A program made the position numbers and the translations under genes. A DNA stretch of 15,782 nucleotides from Paraeggerthella sp964369725 (GTDB taxonomy: Bacteria > Actinomycetota > Coriobacteriia > Coriobacteriales > Eggerthellaceae): assembly GCA_964369725.1 (NCBI GenBank), contig CAYJGC010000039.1, forward strand, positions 1 to 15,782. The letters run 5' to 3'. Shown here piece after piece: positions 6,605 to 14,452 of this stretch. The number at the start of each line of letters is the position of its first letter. The stretch's first letter is position 1. The notes under the pieces were generated by a model that made no database searches, had not been told where the DNA came from, and saw only the letters and a list, made by a program, of their open reading frames with translations.

Positions 6605-7279
6605 CTATCGCGATAAGCCCAAACGCACTGCTTGTGCACAAAATACGGCAGCCACTACTTTTACTATATCAAGAACCACAAAAGGTGCCACAGTCGTCAC
6701 AAAAGAAGCCACTGGTCCAACCCCGGCTACAGCCATGTACTGCAACCAGCCGCATACGTAAGCCACCATCAAAAACATCAGCGCACCTACGATGTCTATG
6801 GCAATATTTTTTGCCTTATGCTGCGCCCCTCGAGAACCTCTAAATTTTTTCAACATATACAGCAACCCAAGAGCAGCTAGTACACCCAAGAAATAGCCCC
6901 ACAGAAATCCTCCCGTTGGCCCAAGCAGTACGCCAATTCCTCCACGCATGCCCGAAAAGACAGGAATTCCTATGGCACCTATAAGCAGATACCCACCAGC
7001 CGCCGCAAGGCATTCACGAGGAGTGAGCACCAAGATTGCAAAGGCGAAGGCAAAGATTTGCAAAGTGAACGGAATAGGACCAAGGGGGATTGTTACCCAA
7101 GCAGAAACTGCCATGATAGCTATCGTTAGTCCCACAAAAGCAATGGATCGCGTACGAGAAGCGGTTGCATTCTTTTTCGTCATCTTACTTTGCTTAGACA
7201 CTACCCTCGCGACAAGATCACTCTTAGTTTCTCGGGATACTACATCATGTTTAGAGCTGGTTGTTTTAATATCATTCAT
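6605..7279 (-). CDS. bioY: Biotin ECF transporter S component BioY
   Basis: BioY is the membrane protein that binds biotin and, usually with a shared EcfA/A'/T energising module, imports it. The 224 residues contain about six membrane segments. The family signatures are IPLGPIPFTLQ at roughly 65–75, GAIGIPVFSGMRGGIGVLLGPTGG around 102–125, and GYFLG after it. The N-terminal 45 residues are hydrophilic and make the protein slightly long for the family (about 180–200). The start at 7279 is supported by GAAGAAGG eight bases before the ATG; an internal ATG at residue 33 would give a more typical length. No EcfA or EcfT gene is in the window, so it probably uses a shared module. A candidate BirA operator lies upstream at 7343–7375. 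It reads the same way as the MATE gene before it, 133 bases away. Confidence 0.93.
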   Translation of the reverse strand: MNDIKTTSSKHDVVSRETKSDLVARVVSKQSKMTKKNATASRTRSIAFVGLTIAIMAVSAWVTIPLGPIPFTLQIFAFAFAILVLTPRECLAAAGGYLLIGAIGIPVFSGMRGGIGVLLGPTGGFLWGYFLGVLAALGLLYMLKKFRGSRGAQHKAKNIAIDIVGALMFLMVAYVCGWLQYMAVAGVGPVASFVTTVAPFVVLDIVKVVAAVFCAQAVRLGLSR

Positions 7280-7342
7280 ACAGGGAACCTTCTTCTCATA
7301 CTTTCATTTTGAAGGTACCCATAGTAAGCGATGCAACATCTA

Positions 7343-7375
7343 TTGTAAACATGTATCTCTATTGCAAGGTGACAA
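7343..7375 (-). promoter_or_regulatory. Candidate BirA operator upstream of bioY
   Basis: On the plus strand, TTGTAAACA (7343–7351), 15 bases, then AGGTGACAA (7367–7375) reproduces the 33-bp layout of the known BirA box, TTGTAAACC–N15–GGTTTACAA. One half matches at 8 of 9 positions and the other at 6 of 9. The flanking A and T also fit. It lies 64 bases before the bioY start and includes a possible -10 (TACAAT on the minus strand). Confidence 0.55.
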
Positions 7376-7412
7376 TCGCTACACTGCACCTGCTTCCTAG
7401 CAGCACATCTTC

Positions 7413-8909
7413 TTAGAATTTTGCGGCAATTTCTCCCCGCTGAAGCTTTTTGAGTCTCCTGGTTTCAAGCATTACAAAGATTCCTGCCGTAAAGATTGAT
7501 ATAAAGTCAGCCACTGGTGCAGCAAAATAGAGAGCGTCGAGGCTGGTCAACTCAGAAAACATTCCCGGCATAACCAGGGGAAGCACAAACAATAAAGGAA
7601 TGAGGAACAAGATCTGCCGCGTAAGTGAAAGTAAGATGGATTTTGCGGGTTGCCCTGTTGCCTGAAAGTAGCCTGAGCCCACAATTTGAAGACCGATAAG
7701 GGGCAGAAGTGCAAGCTGTACTTTAAGCGCGAAAACAGTGAAATCGCGCAGAACTGGATCGCTGATACCAAACAAGCCGACAATCTCTTCGGGAAAAAGA
7801 TGAGTGATTGCCCAAAAGGTAACCGCGATAATTGTTGCTCCCAAAATACCAAACCACAAGGTCTTTTTTACCCGCATATACAGCTTGGCACCATAGTTGA
7901 AGCCCAGAAGGGGCTGCAAAGCTATACTGATTCCTATGAGCGGCAACACAGCGAACATGGCGACGCGGGTCACCACACCAATAGAAGCGAGAGCACCCTC
8001 CGCACCAAGAGGGCTCATCGTACCATAGTAATTAAGAAGATTGTTGAGAATAAGGCTCACTATTGCGGCAGCGGCTTGCATTGCAAAACTAGCAAGACCT
8101 AAAACAATAATGAGCTTAACCGTTGTAGGCTTAAGAGCAAAATAACGGCGACGCAATTTAAAGGGTACGCCTTTAGTAACCAAGAAATACCACAACACGC
8201 AAGCACAAGAAACTGCCTGGCCTAAAACTGTTGCAAGGGCACTACCCTGCACTCCCCAACCAAGCACCAAAACAAAAAGATAGTTAAATATAGTGCAAGA
8301 AACTGCGCCAATCACCATAGTAGACAAGGCACGGTTGGGTGCTCCTGCTGTACGGATAAAATTATTAACACCCATGCCTATACATTGGAATATAAAGCCT
8401 AAAGAAATAATCTGGATGAACGAACGTGCATACTCCCAATTTTCCGCTGTTGCACCCGAAATCCTCAACACCATATCAATACAAGCAGGTATATGTGCAA
8501 ACACCGCAACTACAATAGCAAAGAGCACCGACAGTATAACAGTGTTGCCTAAGCTACGTTCCGCTTCTTCTCGCTTACCTTCCCCCAAACGCAAAGCTGC
8601 TAGAGCATTGCCACCCGTACCAACAAGCATAGCAAGCGCCATAAAAATAGTCATAGCAGGCATCGCGACCGTAGCAGTAGCAAGCCCTAATTCGCCAAGC
8701 GCTTGTCCCAAAAAAACTGAATCAATAAGGTGATATGCGCCATTAACCAACATTCCTGTAATTGCAGGGATTGAAAACTCAACGATGAGCTTTGGTATCG
8801 ATCCTGTTCCCATACGGGTTACTTTTTCATTTTTAACCTGACCATCTGGTAAAACAGGAGGATTATTTTCAGGTTCCTTTTGCTCAGTTGTATTATTTAA
8901 TGCCTCCAT
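7413..8909 (-). CDS. MATE-family multidrug efflux transporter (MepA-like)
   Basis: MATE transporters are cation-coupled antiporters in the cytoplasmic membrane that export drugs or metabolites. This 498-residue protein has a hydrophilic N-terminus of about 35 residues and then twelve membrane segments in two homologous halves. The first half opens with MGTGSIPKLIVEFSIPAI and continues through LIDSVFLGQALG and TVAMP, a pattern typical of the MepA/DinF side of the family. The second half carries GISIALQPLLGFNYGA and the loop near VQLALLPLIG. Length is slightly above the usual 440–460 because of the N-terminus. Start: ATG at 8909; GAAAGG lies 11 bases upstream, a rather long spacing. It follows folP–folK after 114 bases without a visible terminator and precedes bioY. 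The substrate cannot be inferred. Confidence 0.92.
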   Translation of the reverse strand: MEALNNTTEQKEPENNPPVLPDGQVKNEKVTRMGTGSIPKLIVEFSIPAITGMLVNGAYHLIDSVFLGQALGELGLATATVAMPAMTIFMALAMLVGTGGNALAALRLGEGKREEAERSLGNTVILSVLFAIVVAVFAHIPACIDMVLRISGATAENWEYARSFIQIISLGFIFQCIGMGVNNFIRTAGAPNRALSTMVIGAVSCTIFNYLFVLVLGWGVQGSALATVLGQAVSCACVLWYFLVTKGVPFKLRRRYFALKPTTVKLIIVLGLASFAMQAAAAIVSLILNNLLNYYGTMSPLGAEGALASIGVVTRVAMFAVLPLIGISIALQPLLGFNYGAKLYMRVKKTLWFGILGATIIAVTFWAITHLFPEEIVGLFGISDPVLRDFTVFALKVQLALLPLIGLQIVGSGYFQATGQPAKSILLSLTRQILFLIPLLFVLPLVMPGMFSELTSLDALYFAAPVADFISIFTAGIFVMLETRRLKKLQRGEIAAKF

Positions 8910-9023
8910 GGCGAGAAATACCTTTCGAATTTTTATTAAAGCAGCTCTTCATTGTACGCTTTTCTCAGGCGATTACCACCTTATTGGCGCACTTTTCTAG
9001 CAATCATGAGAGCACCATAGAAG

Positions 9024-10331
9024 CTAGATTCGAAAAGCCTTTCCCACCGTCACCTGTTCTTCTGAAAGCGGTTTATCGTTCGCAAAAAGCCATTGAGGTC
9101 GCAATTCCAGCAACGGCTGCACAACAAAATCGCGCTCAAGAATACCGGGGTGAGGCAAGGAAAGCAATTCGCTTTCCACAACATAAAGCTGATAATCTAA
9201 GATATCCAAATCGCAGGTGCGCGGACCGTTCTCTTCTGCGCGCACGCGACCTAAACTGTTTTCGATAGCTTGCAAGAACTTCAAAAGCTCCTTTGGAGCA
9301 AGACCTGTTCGTATTAGCACGACCGCGTTAATAAACGAGTCTTGATCTTCTCGGTAGGCTGGTTCACTTTCGTAAAAGCTTGATATATCCACTATCTGAG
9401 TATCAGGCAACGAGCACATTTGCGCAATAGCCTGATTAAGCATGGCAATTTTTCCCTCGCGCTCTTCACCGGGGTTAGCTACGAGTGCCACATTGCACCC
9501 CAAACCAATAAACGCATAAGGGCGAAGATGTTCAAAAGATGTAAGCGTTGCGGTGACATTATGCGTGCGAACAACACTTGCCCCCAGTTCAATTGCCATA
9601 CATGCCTCGGATGCTGAGACCGTATCTCGATCAGCAGGACGCTCGATACCATACACCTGCCCCAAATAGCTTTTTCGCGAAACTGCTACCATTACAGGAT
9701 ATCCTAAGCGAGCAAACTCCTGAAAGTTGCGCACTATATCAATCGTATGATGCAAGCTCTTACCGAAACCAGGGCCTGGGTCAAGACATATGCGATTACG
9801 GCTAATTCCTACTGCTTCTAACGACGCTGCTTGCTCTTTAAGCCAATCTCTCACATCCGAAACGACATCACTATACGAAGGAGAATTCTGCATAGTTGTA
9901 GGCTCGCCCTGCATGTGCATGAGCACCAAACCACATTCATTCTCTTGCACAACCTTAACCATATCCGCATCTCTAAAGCCGGAGACATCATTAACGATAC
10001 TTGCGCCTGCCTCCAAGCATGCACGAGCCACCTGCGCATGACGCGTATCAACACTCACACAAAGACCCTCCGCCGCTAAAGTCTTCACTACGGGCAATAC
10101 GCGCGCAAGCTCTTCATCAAGAGAAACCGGATTTGCACCAGGGCGCGTTGATTCTCCTCCGACATCAATAATATGAGCACCCTCATCTACCATACGTCGT
10201 GCTTGATCGAGGGCTAAGTCAAGAGTATTGAACTCACCACCATCTGAAAAAGAATCTGGGGTAACATTAAGGATGCCCATCACAATGGGCATCCTCGTAT
10301 CAAAGTCAAAAGATAAACAATGCCACATCAT
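9024..10331 (-). CDS. folP: Fused dihydropteroate synthase / HPPK (FolP–FolK)
   Basis: This 435-residue bifunctional folate enzyme joins dihydropteroate synthase to the pyrophosphokinase that makes its substrate. The FolP half (about 12–270) shows ILNVTPDSFSDGG (20–32), GGESTRPGA (58–66), NDVSGF (114–119), DPGPGFGKS (184–192), AVSRKS (216–221) and RTHNV (255–259, usually RxHDV). The FolK half (about 272–430) shows FIGLGCN (274–280, usually GLGSN), FINAV (333–337), GPRTCDLDIL (369–378) with the two catalytic aspartates 374 and 376, and LPHPGILERDFV (392–403). No FolB aldolase domain is present between them. The order is DHPS then HPPK, the reverse of the plant and fungal fusions. Its ATG overlaps the ftsH stop by four bases (ATGA), implying translational coupling; a second in-frame ATG follows at once. 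DHPS is the sulfonamide target. Confidence 0.94.
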   Translation of the reverse strand: MMWHCLSFDFDTRMPIVMGILNVTPDSFSDGGEFNTLDLALDQARRMVDEGAHIIDVGGESTRPGANPVSLDEELARVLPVVKTLAAEGLCVSVDTRHAQVARACLEAGASIVNDVSGFRDADMVKVVQENECGLVLMHMQGEPTTMQNSPSYSDVVSDVRDWLKEQAASLEAVGISRNRICLDPGPGFGKSLHHTIDIVRNFQEFARLGYPVMVAVSRKSYLGQVYGIERPADRDTVSASEACMAIELGASVVRTHNVTATLTSFEHLRPYAFIGLGCNVALVANPGEEREGKIAMLNQAIAQMCSLPDTQIVDISSFYESEPAYREDQDSFINAVVLIRTGLAPKELLKFLQAIENSLGRVRAEENGPRTCDLDILDYQLYVVESELLSLPHPGILERDFVVQPLLELRPQWLFANDKPLSEEQVTVGKAFRI

Positions 10332-12604
10332 CGTGCTGTATCTTCGCCTTTCGTTTCAGTTGACTGAGTGTCAGAACACTGCTCAGTACTAGCTTCGCGG
10401 GGAGTAATTTCCTGGGAAGAGACTGGTGCATTTTGTCCATCTTGAGACAATGCTGCACCTTGCTCAGTCGTTACAGCCTGTTGCGCATCTGTATCTTGCG
10501 AACCTGCTCCAGCAGCATTCTCTAAGATAAGCTGTTCATCACGCTCGCGCGCGGCGCGCTCTTCAGCATCTTTTGTTGCAATAATTTCCTCTTCACGCAC
10601 CAAATACTCATCCCAAGCATTGTCAAGCAATGCGATGCAGGCTTCACCTTCTACTGTTTCACGCTCAAGCAAAACTTCAGCCATAAGATCCATCTGCTTA
10701 CGATTACTTGAAAGAATCTCATATGCACGGTCATGCGCGTCCTTCATAATGCGCGCAACCTCATCATCAATTCGACGAGCTGTTTCTTCGGAATAGTCCT
10801 GAGTGTTGCCGTAATCGCGACCCAAGAACACTTCGTGATTTGGTTGCCCAAAGACCTGCGTTCCCAGCGCTGAACTCATGCCGTACTGAGTCACAATTGC
10901 ACGAGCAATCTTAGTTGCACGCTCAAGGTCGTTTGAAGCGCCTGTGGTAATATCGTCGCAGTAAATCTCTTCCGCAACACGACCACCCATAAATACAGCT
11001 AAATCATCTCTCATCTCACCAAGCGAATTCAACACTTTGTCTTCCTTGGGGATTGAAAGGGTGTACCCCAAGGCTCGACCACGCGAAATGATTGAAATCT
11101 TGTGCACAGGATCCGCATGAGAAAGCAGATGCCCAACCAAAGCGTGCCCACTTTCGTGATACGCAATAGTGCGTTTCGTCTTTTCGTCCATAACACGACC
11201 CTTGCGCTCAGGACCTGCTATAACACGTTCCATCGACTCACTTACCTCTTGCTGTGTAATGATTTTCTTACTGCGGCGTGCCGTCAAAAGAGCACTCTCG
11301 TTTAAAAGATTAGACAAATCGGCACCAGTAAAACCTGGGGTCAGTTTTGCAACTTTCGACAAATCTACGTCGCTACCTAGTGGCTTGCCCTTTGAATGTA
11401 CTTTCAAAATTTGTTCGCGACCTTTTACGTCAGGCGCATCAACCACAATTTGACGATCAAAACGACCCGGACGCAATAAGGCAGGATCCAAAACATCTGC
11501 GCGATTGGTAGCAGCAACAAGTACTACTGAATCGTTTGCCTCAAAGCCGTCCATCTCAACAAGAAGCTGATTAAGTGTTTGCTCACGCTCATCATGACCG
11601 CCGCCAAGTCCCGTTCCACGCTGACGACCTACCGCATCAATTTCGTCAATGAAGATAATAGCAGGTGCAGCCTCTTTTGCCTGAGAAAACAAATCGCGCA
11701 CGCGAGAAGCGCCTACGCCCACAAACATTTCAACAAAATCTGAACCGGAAATACTAAAAAAGGGAACCCCTGCTTCACCAGCAACCGCACGAGCAAGCAA
11801 CGTCTTGCCGGTACCTGGAGGCCCTACCAACAAACAACCGCGTGGAATTTTTGCGCCCATTGACTGATACTTGGCAGGATTTGCCAAAAAGTCTTTGATC
11901 TCATGCATCTCTTCTACCGCTTCATCAACGCCAGCAACATCAGAGAATTTAACATCTGGGCGCTCTTCTGCACTCTTTTTTGCTTTAGTTTTACCAAAAC
12001 CCATTTGCGAGTTATTTGCCTTCTGCATCTGCGAAAAGAAGAAAATCAAAAGACCACCAATAAGCAATATAGGAATGAGGGAAACCAAAATACCTGACCA
12101 TGCATTAGGCAACTTGATTTCATACGAAATTTCTGGATGCTGCGCCATGAGCTCACTCAAAGAACCGCTTGCATAGGTTGACGTAAAGTCTCGCTCGCTC
12201 CCTAATTCTACGTTACCTAAATCTGCCAGGGCAACTCCTCCTAGCGTTACTCCCGTCGTGGGATTTTTAAGAGTTGCGACGCTTGCATTAAGTGACTGAA
12301 ACGCCTCGTTGAAAGCATCTGCAGCGGTTGAACCTGCCGTTGTTGCGGGATAATACGTACCCGACACCGTATAGTCACTCGAATTGTATACAACACTAGT
12401 CACACGATTTTGCTCAACCGCCTGGGTAAACTCTGAAGTTATGAGCGAGTCAGTTGTACCCGCTGAAGATAAACTAAAAAACTGTTGAGCCACAAAAATT
12501 GCAACGACAATAAAAAGTATTGTCGTAATAATTGAAGTACGCGCATTTGGTTGCTGCGGCTTTTTTTGTCTATTAGGTTGTGGTTCTTTTTTTTCTTCTG
12601 GCAT
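10328..12604 (-). CDS. ftsH: ATP-dependent zinc metalloprotease FtsH
   Basis: FtsH is a hexameric membrane AAA+ protease that degrades misassembled membrane proteins and some cytosolic regulators. Counting from the chosen start, the 758 residues comprise a membrane segment at about 24–46, an extracytoplasmic domain to 169, and a second segment at 170–192. The AAA module follows with Walker A GPPGTGKT (261–268), Walker B FIDEID (318–323) and the region with RPGRFDR (378–384). The peptidase has HESGH at 483–487 and the likely third zinc ligand in NDLERAT near 559. A polar tail of about 85 residues, rich in Gln, Glu, Ser and Thr, makes it longer than E. coli FtsH (644). I chose ATG at 12604 over one at 12655, because AAGGAG lies about ten bases before it, inside the longer frame. 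It follows hpt and overlaps folP–folK by four bases. Confidence 0.96.
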   Translation of the reverse strand: MPEEKKEPQPNRQKKPQQPNARTSIITTILFIVVAIFVAQQFFSLSSAGTTDSLITSEFTQAVEQNRVTSVVYNSSDYTVSGTYYPATTAGSTAADAFNEAFQSLNASVATLKNPTTGVTLGGVALADLGNVELGSERDFTSTYASGSLSELMAQHPEISYEIKLPNAWSGILVSLIPILLIGGLLIFFFSQMQKANNSQMGFGKTKAKKSAEERPDVKFSDVAGVDEAVEEMHEIKDFLANPAKYQSMGAKIPRGCLLVGPPGTGKTLLARAVAGEAGVPFFSISGSDFVEMFVGVGASRVRDLFSQAKEAAPAIIFIDEIDAVGRQRGTGLGGGHDEREQTLNQLLVEMDGFEANDSVVLVAATNRADVLDPALLRPGRFDRQIVVDAPDVKGREQILKVHSKGKPLGSDVDLSKVAKLTPGFTGADLSNLLNESALLTARRSKKIITQQEVSESMERVIAGPERKGRVMDEKTKRTIAYHESGHALVGHLLSHADPVHKISIISRGRALGYTLSIPKEDKVLNSLGEMRDDLAVFMGGRVAEEIYCDDITTGASNDLERATKIARAIVTQYGMSSALGTQVFGQPNHEVFLGRDYGNTQDYSEETARRIDDEVARIMKDAHDRAYEILSSNRKQMDLMAEVLLERETVEGEACIALLDNAWDEYLVREEEIIATKDAEERAARERDEQLILENAAGAGSQDTDAQQAVTTEQGAALSQDGQNAPVSSQEITPREASTEQCSDTQSTETKGEDTAR

Positions 12605-12672
12605 TACTTTTTGTCTCCTTATCAAACACCTATGAATGCTTTCGAATAAGTGCACATAGGCAGGTCAATTAA

Positions 12673-13218
12673 CTAGCTATATACCTCAGGTTTCAATATT
12701 CCAATGTAGGGAAGGTTACGATAGCGTTCCGCAAAATCCAATCCATAACCCACCACGAACTCATTCGGACAGGTAAAACCAATATATTCACATTTTACGT
12801 CTTCTTGGTTAGTAAGCTGCTTTTTTAGCATAGAAACAGCACGAATTGAAGCTGGCTGTCGAATCTTGAGCATCTCTATTACATACTTCAAAGTAAGGCC
12901 TGAGTCCAAAATATCTTCAGCAACAATAATGTGGCGATTTTTAATATCGGAAGTCAAATCTTTAATGACTTGAATCTTACCTGAACTTGTTGTACTGCTT
13001 CCATAGGAAGATAGCACCATATAATCCATCTCTAAAGGGAGGTCAATCGCGCGCGCAAGATCTGACATGAAAACAGCTGCACCGCGCAAAACACAGATTA
13101 AAACGATGCCCTCATCTGCTATATCAGCGTAGTCACGGGTCAACGCTTTTCCTATTTCGCGCACTCGTGCAGCAATTTCTTCTTCAGTGTACAAAACTGT
13201 TGATAAATCTTTATGCAC
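12673..13218 (-). CDS. hpt: Hypoxanthine (guanine) phosphoribosyltransferase
   Basis: This enzyme salvages hypoxanthine and guanine with PRPP to give IMP and GMP in the cytosol. The 181 residues match the family length. They show the LRG loop (44–46), SSYGSSTTSSG (70–80), the PRPP-binding motif VAEDILDSGLTL (99–110) and the C-terminal FVVGYGLDFAERYRNLPYIG segment. The start is GTG at 13218, chosen because AAGAAGAGG lies eight bases upstream; the frame extends to a TTG at 13269 with no comparable site. It is followed by ftsH after 68 bases, keeping the widespread tilS–hpt–ftsH order, with maf placed between tilS and hpt here. A weak hairpin, GTTGATT/AATCAAC, lies just upstream near 13274–13292. 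Confidence 0.95.
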   Translation of the reverse strand: MHKDLSTVLYTEEEIAARVREIGKALTRDYADIADEGIVLICVLRGAAVFMSDLARAIDLPLEMDYMVLSSYGSSTTSSGKIQVIKDLTSDIKNRHIIVAEDILDSGLTLKYVIEMLKIRQPASIRAVSMLKKQLTNQEDVKCEYIGFTCPNEFVVGYGLDFAERYRNLPYIGILKPEVYS

Positions 13219-13444
13219 GTTAACAACCTCTTCTTCTTTTCTTTGCGTCCCCAGATTTATTTCCTGCAAGACAAAAGTTGATTAAGAAAATCAACACTTA
13301 TCCTAAGCCTCACAAGTTTACCAGAGCGATTTACTAAAAAAGCAACAATCCTGTAACGCCGCTTCATATGCCACGATAACTCCACGCAGAAACGCCTACC
13401 CAAACAATAGTTGAGTATTTCAAGCCCATAATCACAACGGCAAA

Positions 13445-14143
13445 CTATTCTTGAGGTGCCTTTAGATCGGGGAATTCTTCAAGGAGACGCGTCACAGGCA
13501 AACCTATGACCGTATCAATATCGCCTTGTATCTGCGCAATAAGCTTGGCTCCCATTCCTTGAGCCGCGTATGCTCCCGCCTTGTCAAAAGACTCTCCTTG
13601 GCGCAGATAGTCACCAATCTCTTCATCGGTAAGCTCATGAAAGGTTACCGATGTTGTCTCTGCGAACGTCCTAAACGCCATGGACACCTCTTCGGGCGTG
13701 GGCGCCGCAATCAACCAAACTGAAACCGCTGTAACAACTTGGTGAGTACGGCCAGACAAACGGCTCAACATGCGTTTTGCGTCAGACAAATTTACCGGTT
13801 TACCAAAAATTTCACCATCGCAAACCACCATGGTATCAGCGCCAATAATGGCCGCCATACCGGTATAACTTAAGGTGAGAACCTCTTGCACTATAGCGCC
13901 AGCCTTACGTTCGGCCAACTTTTTTGCTGCTTCTTGCGGGTCTGCCAACTGATCAGGCTCAAGCGTTTCATCCACTTGAGGGACGCGAACAGCAAATTTA
14001 ACGCCCGCCTTCTCTAAGAGCTGTTTGCGGCGTGGTGAACCGCTTGCCAAAACGACATCGAGGGCTGGCGGAGTAAGACAATCGCTTACGGTGGCAGATT
14101 CTGCCACGTGTGGGGTGTTTTGTTGATTTTCCATGCGAAGCAT
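13445..14143 (-). CDS. maf: Maf-family nucleoside triphosphate pyrophosphatase
   Basis: Maf proteins hydrolyse non-canonical or excess NTPs to monophosphates and are linked to arrest of septum formation. The 232 residues hold the full signature: LASGSPRR (32–39) as the nucleotide-binding loop, GADTMV (101–106) with the catalytic aspartate 103, FGKP (113–116), SGRTHQVVTAV (130–140), DKAGAYAAQG (187–196) and GLP (214–216). The N-terminus carries about 25 extra polar residues before the conserved domain. No good ribosome binding site precedes the ATG at 14143 or the second one at 14134, so the start is uncertain. It lies between tilS and hpt on the same strand, with about 225 bases after it before the chosen hpt start. 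Which of the dTTP/UTP or m7GTP subfamilies it belongs to is not clear by eye. Confidence 0.93.
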   Translation of the reverse strand: MLRMENQQNTPHVAESATVSDCLTPPALDVVLASGSPRRKQLLEKAGVKFAVRVPQVDETLEPDQLADPQEAAKKLAERKAGAIVQEVLTLSYTGMAAIIGADTMVVCDGEIFGKPVNLSDAKRMLSRLSGRTHQVVTAVSVWLIAAPTPEEVSMAFRTFAETTSVTFHELTDEEIGDYLRQGESFDKAGAYAAQGMGAKLIAQIQGDIDTVIGLPVTRLLEEFPDLKAPQE

Positions 14144-14452
14144 TGTAGCGCATTTATTCCAAGCAGCGTTTTATTCTAGGCAAATAAACCATCTTTTGAG
14201 CGCTTGAGTTTCACACAGCACAGCTCAAGCGGCACCTTTACTAAATTCAACGAGGCTTAAAAACTCCAACCATGACATCCCTTTCTCTATCGTACTCTCA
14301 TTTTTATGAAAGCTCTCTAAACAAGAAATGGACCAACTTAGCAATGATGAGAGCGCCTTCGCCGCATCATCTCACATCTTCTTATGAGGCATATGCGGCC
14401 TTGCCAGCACGCAATTACTATTTGGGTACGCAAAAAATTAAGGTAAACCCTT
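14144..14452. other. Intergenic region between tilS and maf
   Basis: This 309-base stretch holds no convincing gene. Minus-strand frames that begin with ATG stop within about nine codons. The one structured element is a hairpin with perfect eight-base arms, CGCTTGAG at 14201–14208 and CTCAAGCG at 14224–14231, loop 15 bases, without a T-run on either strand. A promoter for maf may lie here, but I see no convincing -35/-10 pair. Confidence 0.5.

Noticed and set aside
6948..7400. A 150-codon plus-strand frame across bioY and its upstream region.
   Set aside because: It is antisense to clear BioY motifs, lacks a ribosome binding site and has no coding character beyond the overlap.
8293..8733. 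A 146-codon plus-strand frame opposite the MATE gene.
   Set aside because: Antisense shadow of hydrophobic codons; the translation has no domain, and the MATE gene is unambiguous.
12605..12655. A 17-residue N-terminal extension of FtsH from an upstream ATG.
   Set aside because: The good ribosome binding site AAGGAG lies inside this extension and fits the ATG at 12604; the extra residues do not look like a family N-terminus.
13257..13367. A 36-codon frame on the minus strand between maf and hpt beginning MKRRYRIVAF.
   Set aside because: The only purine-rich site (GGAG) is too far from its ATG, it has no recognisable domain, and it ends inside the hpt upstream region. Too short to support as a gene.
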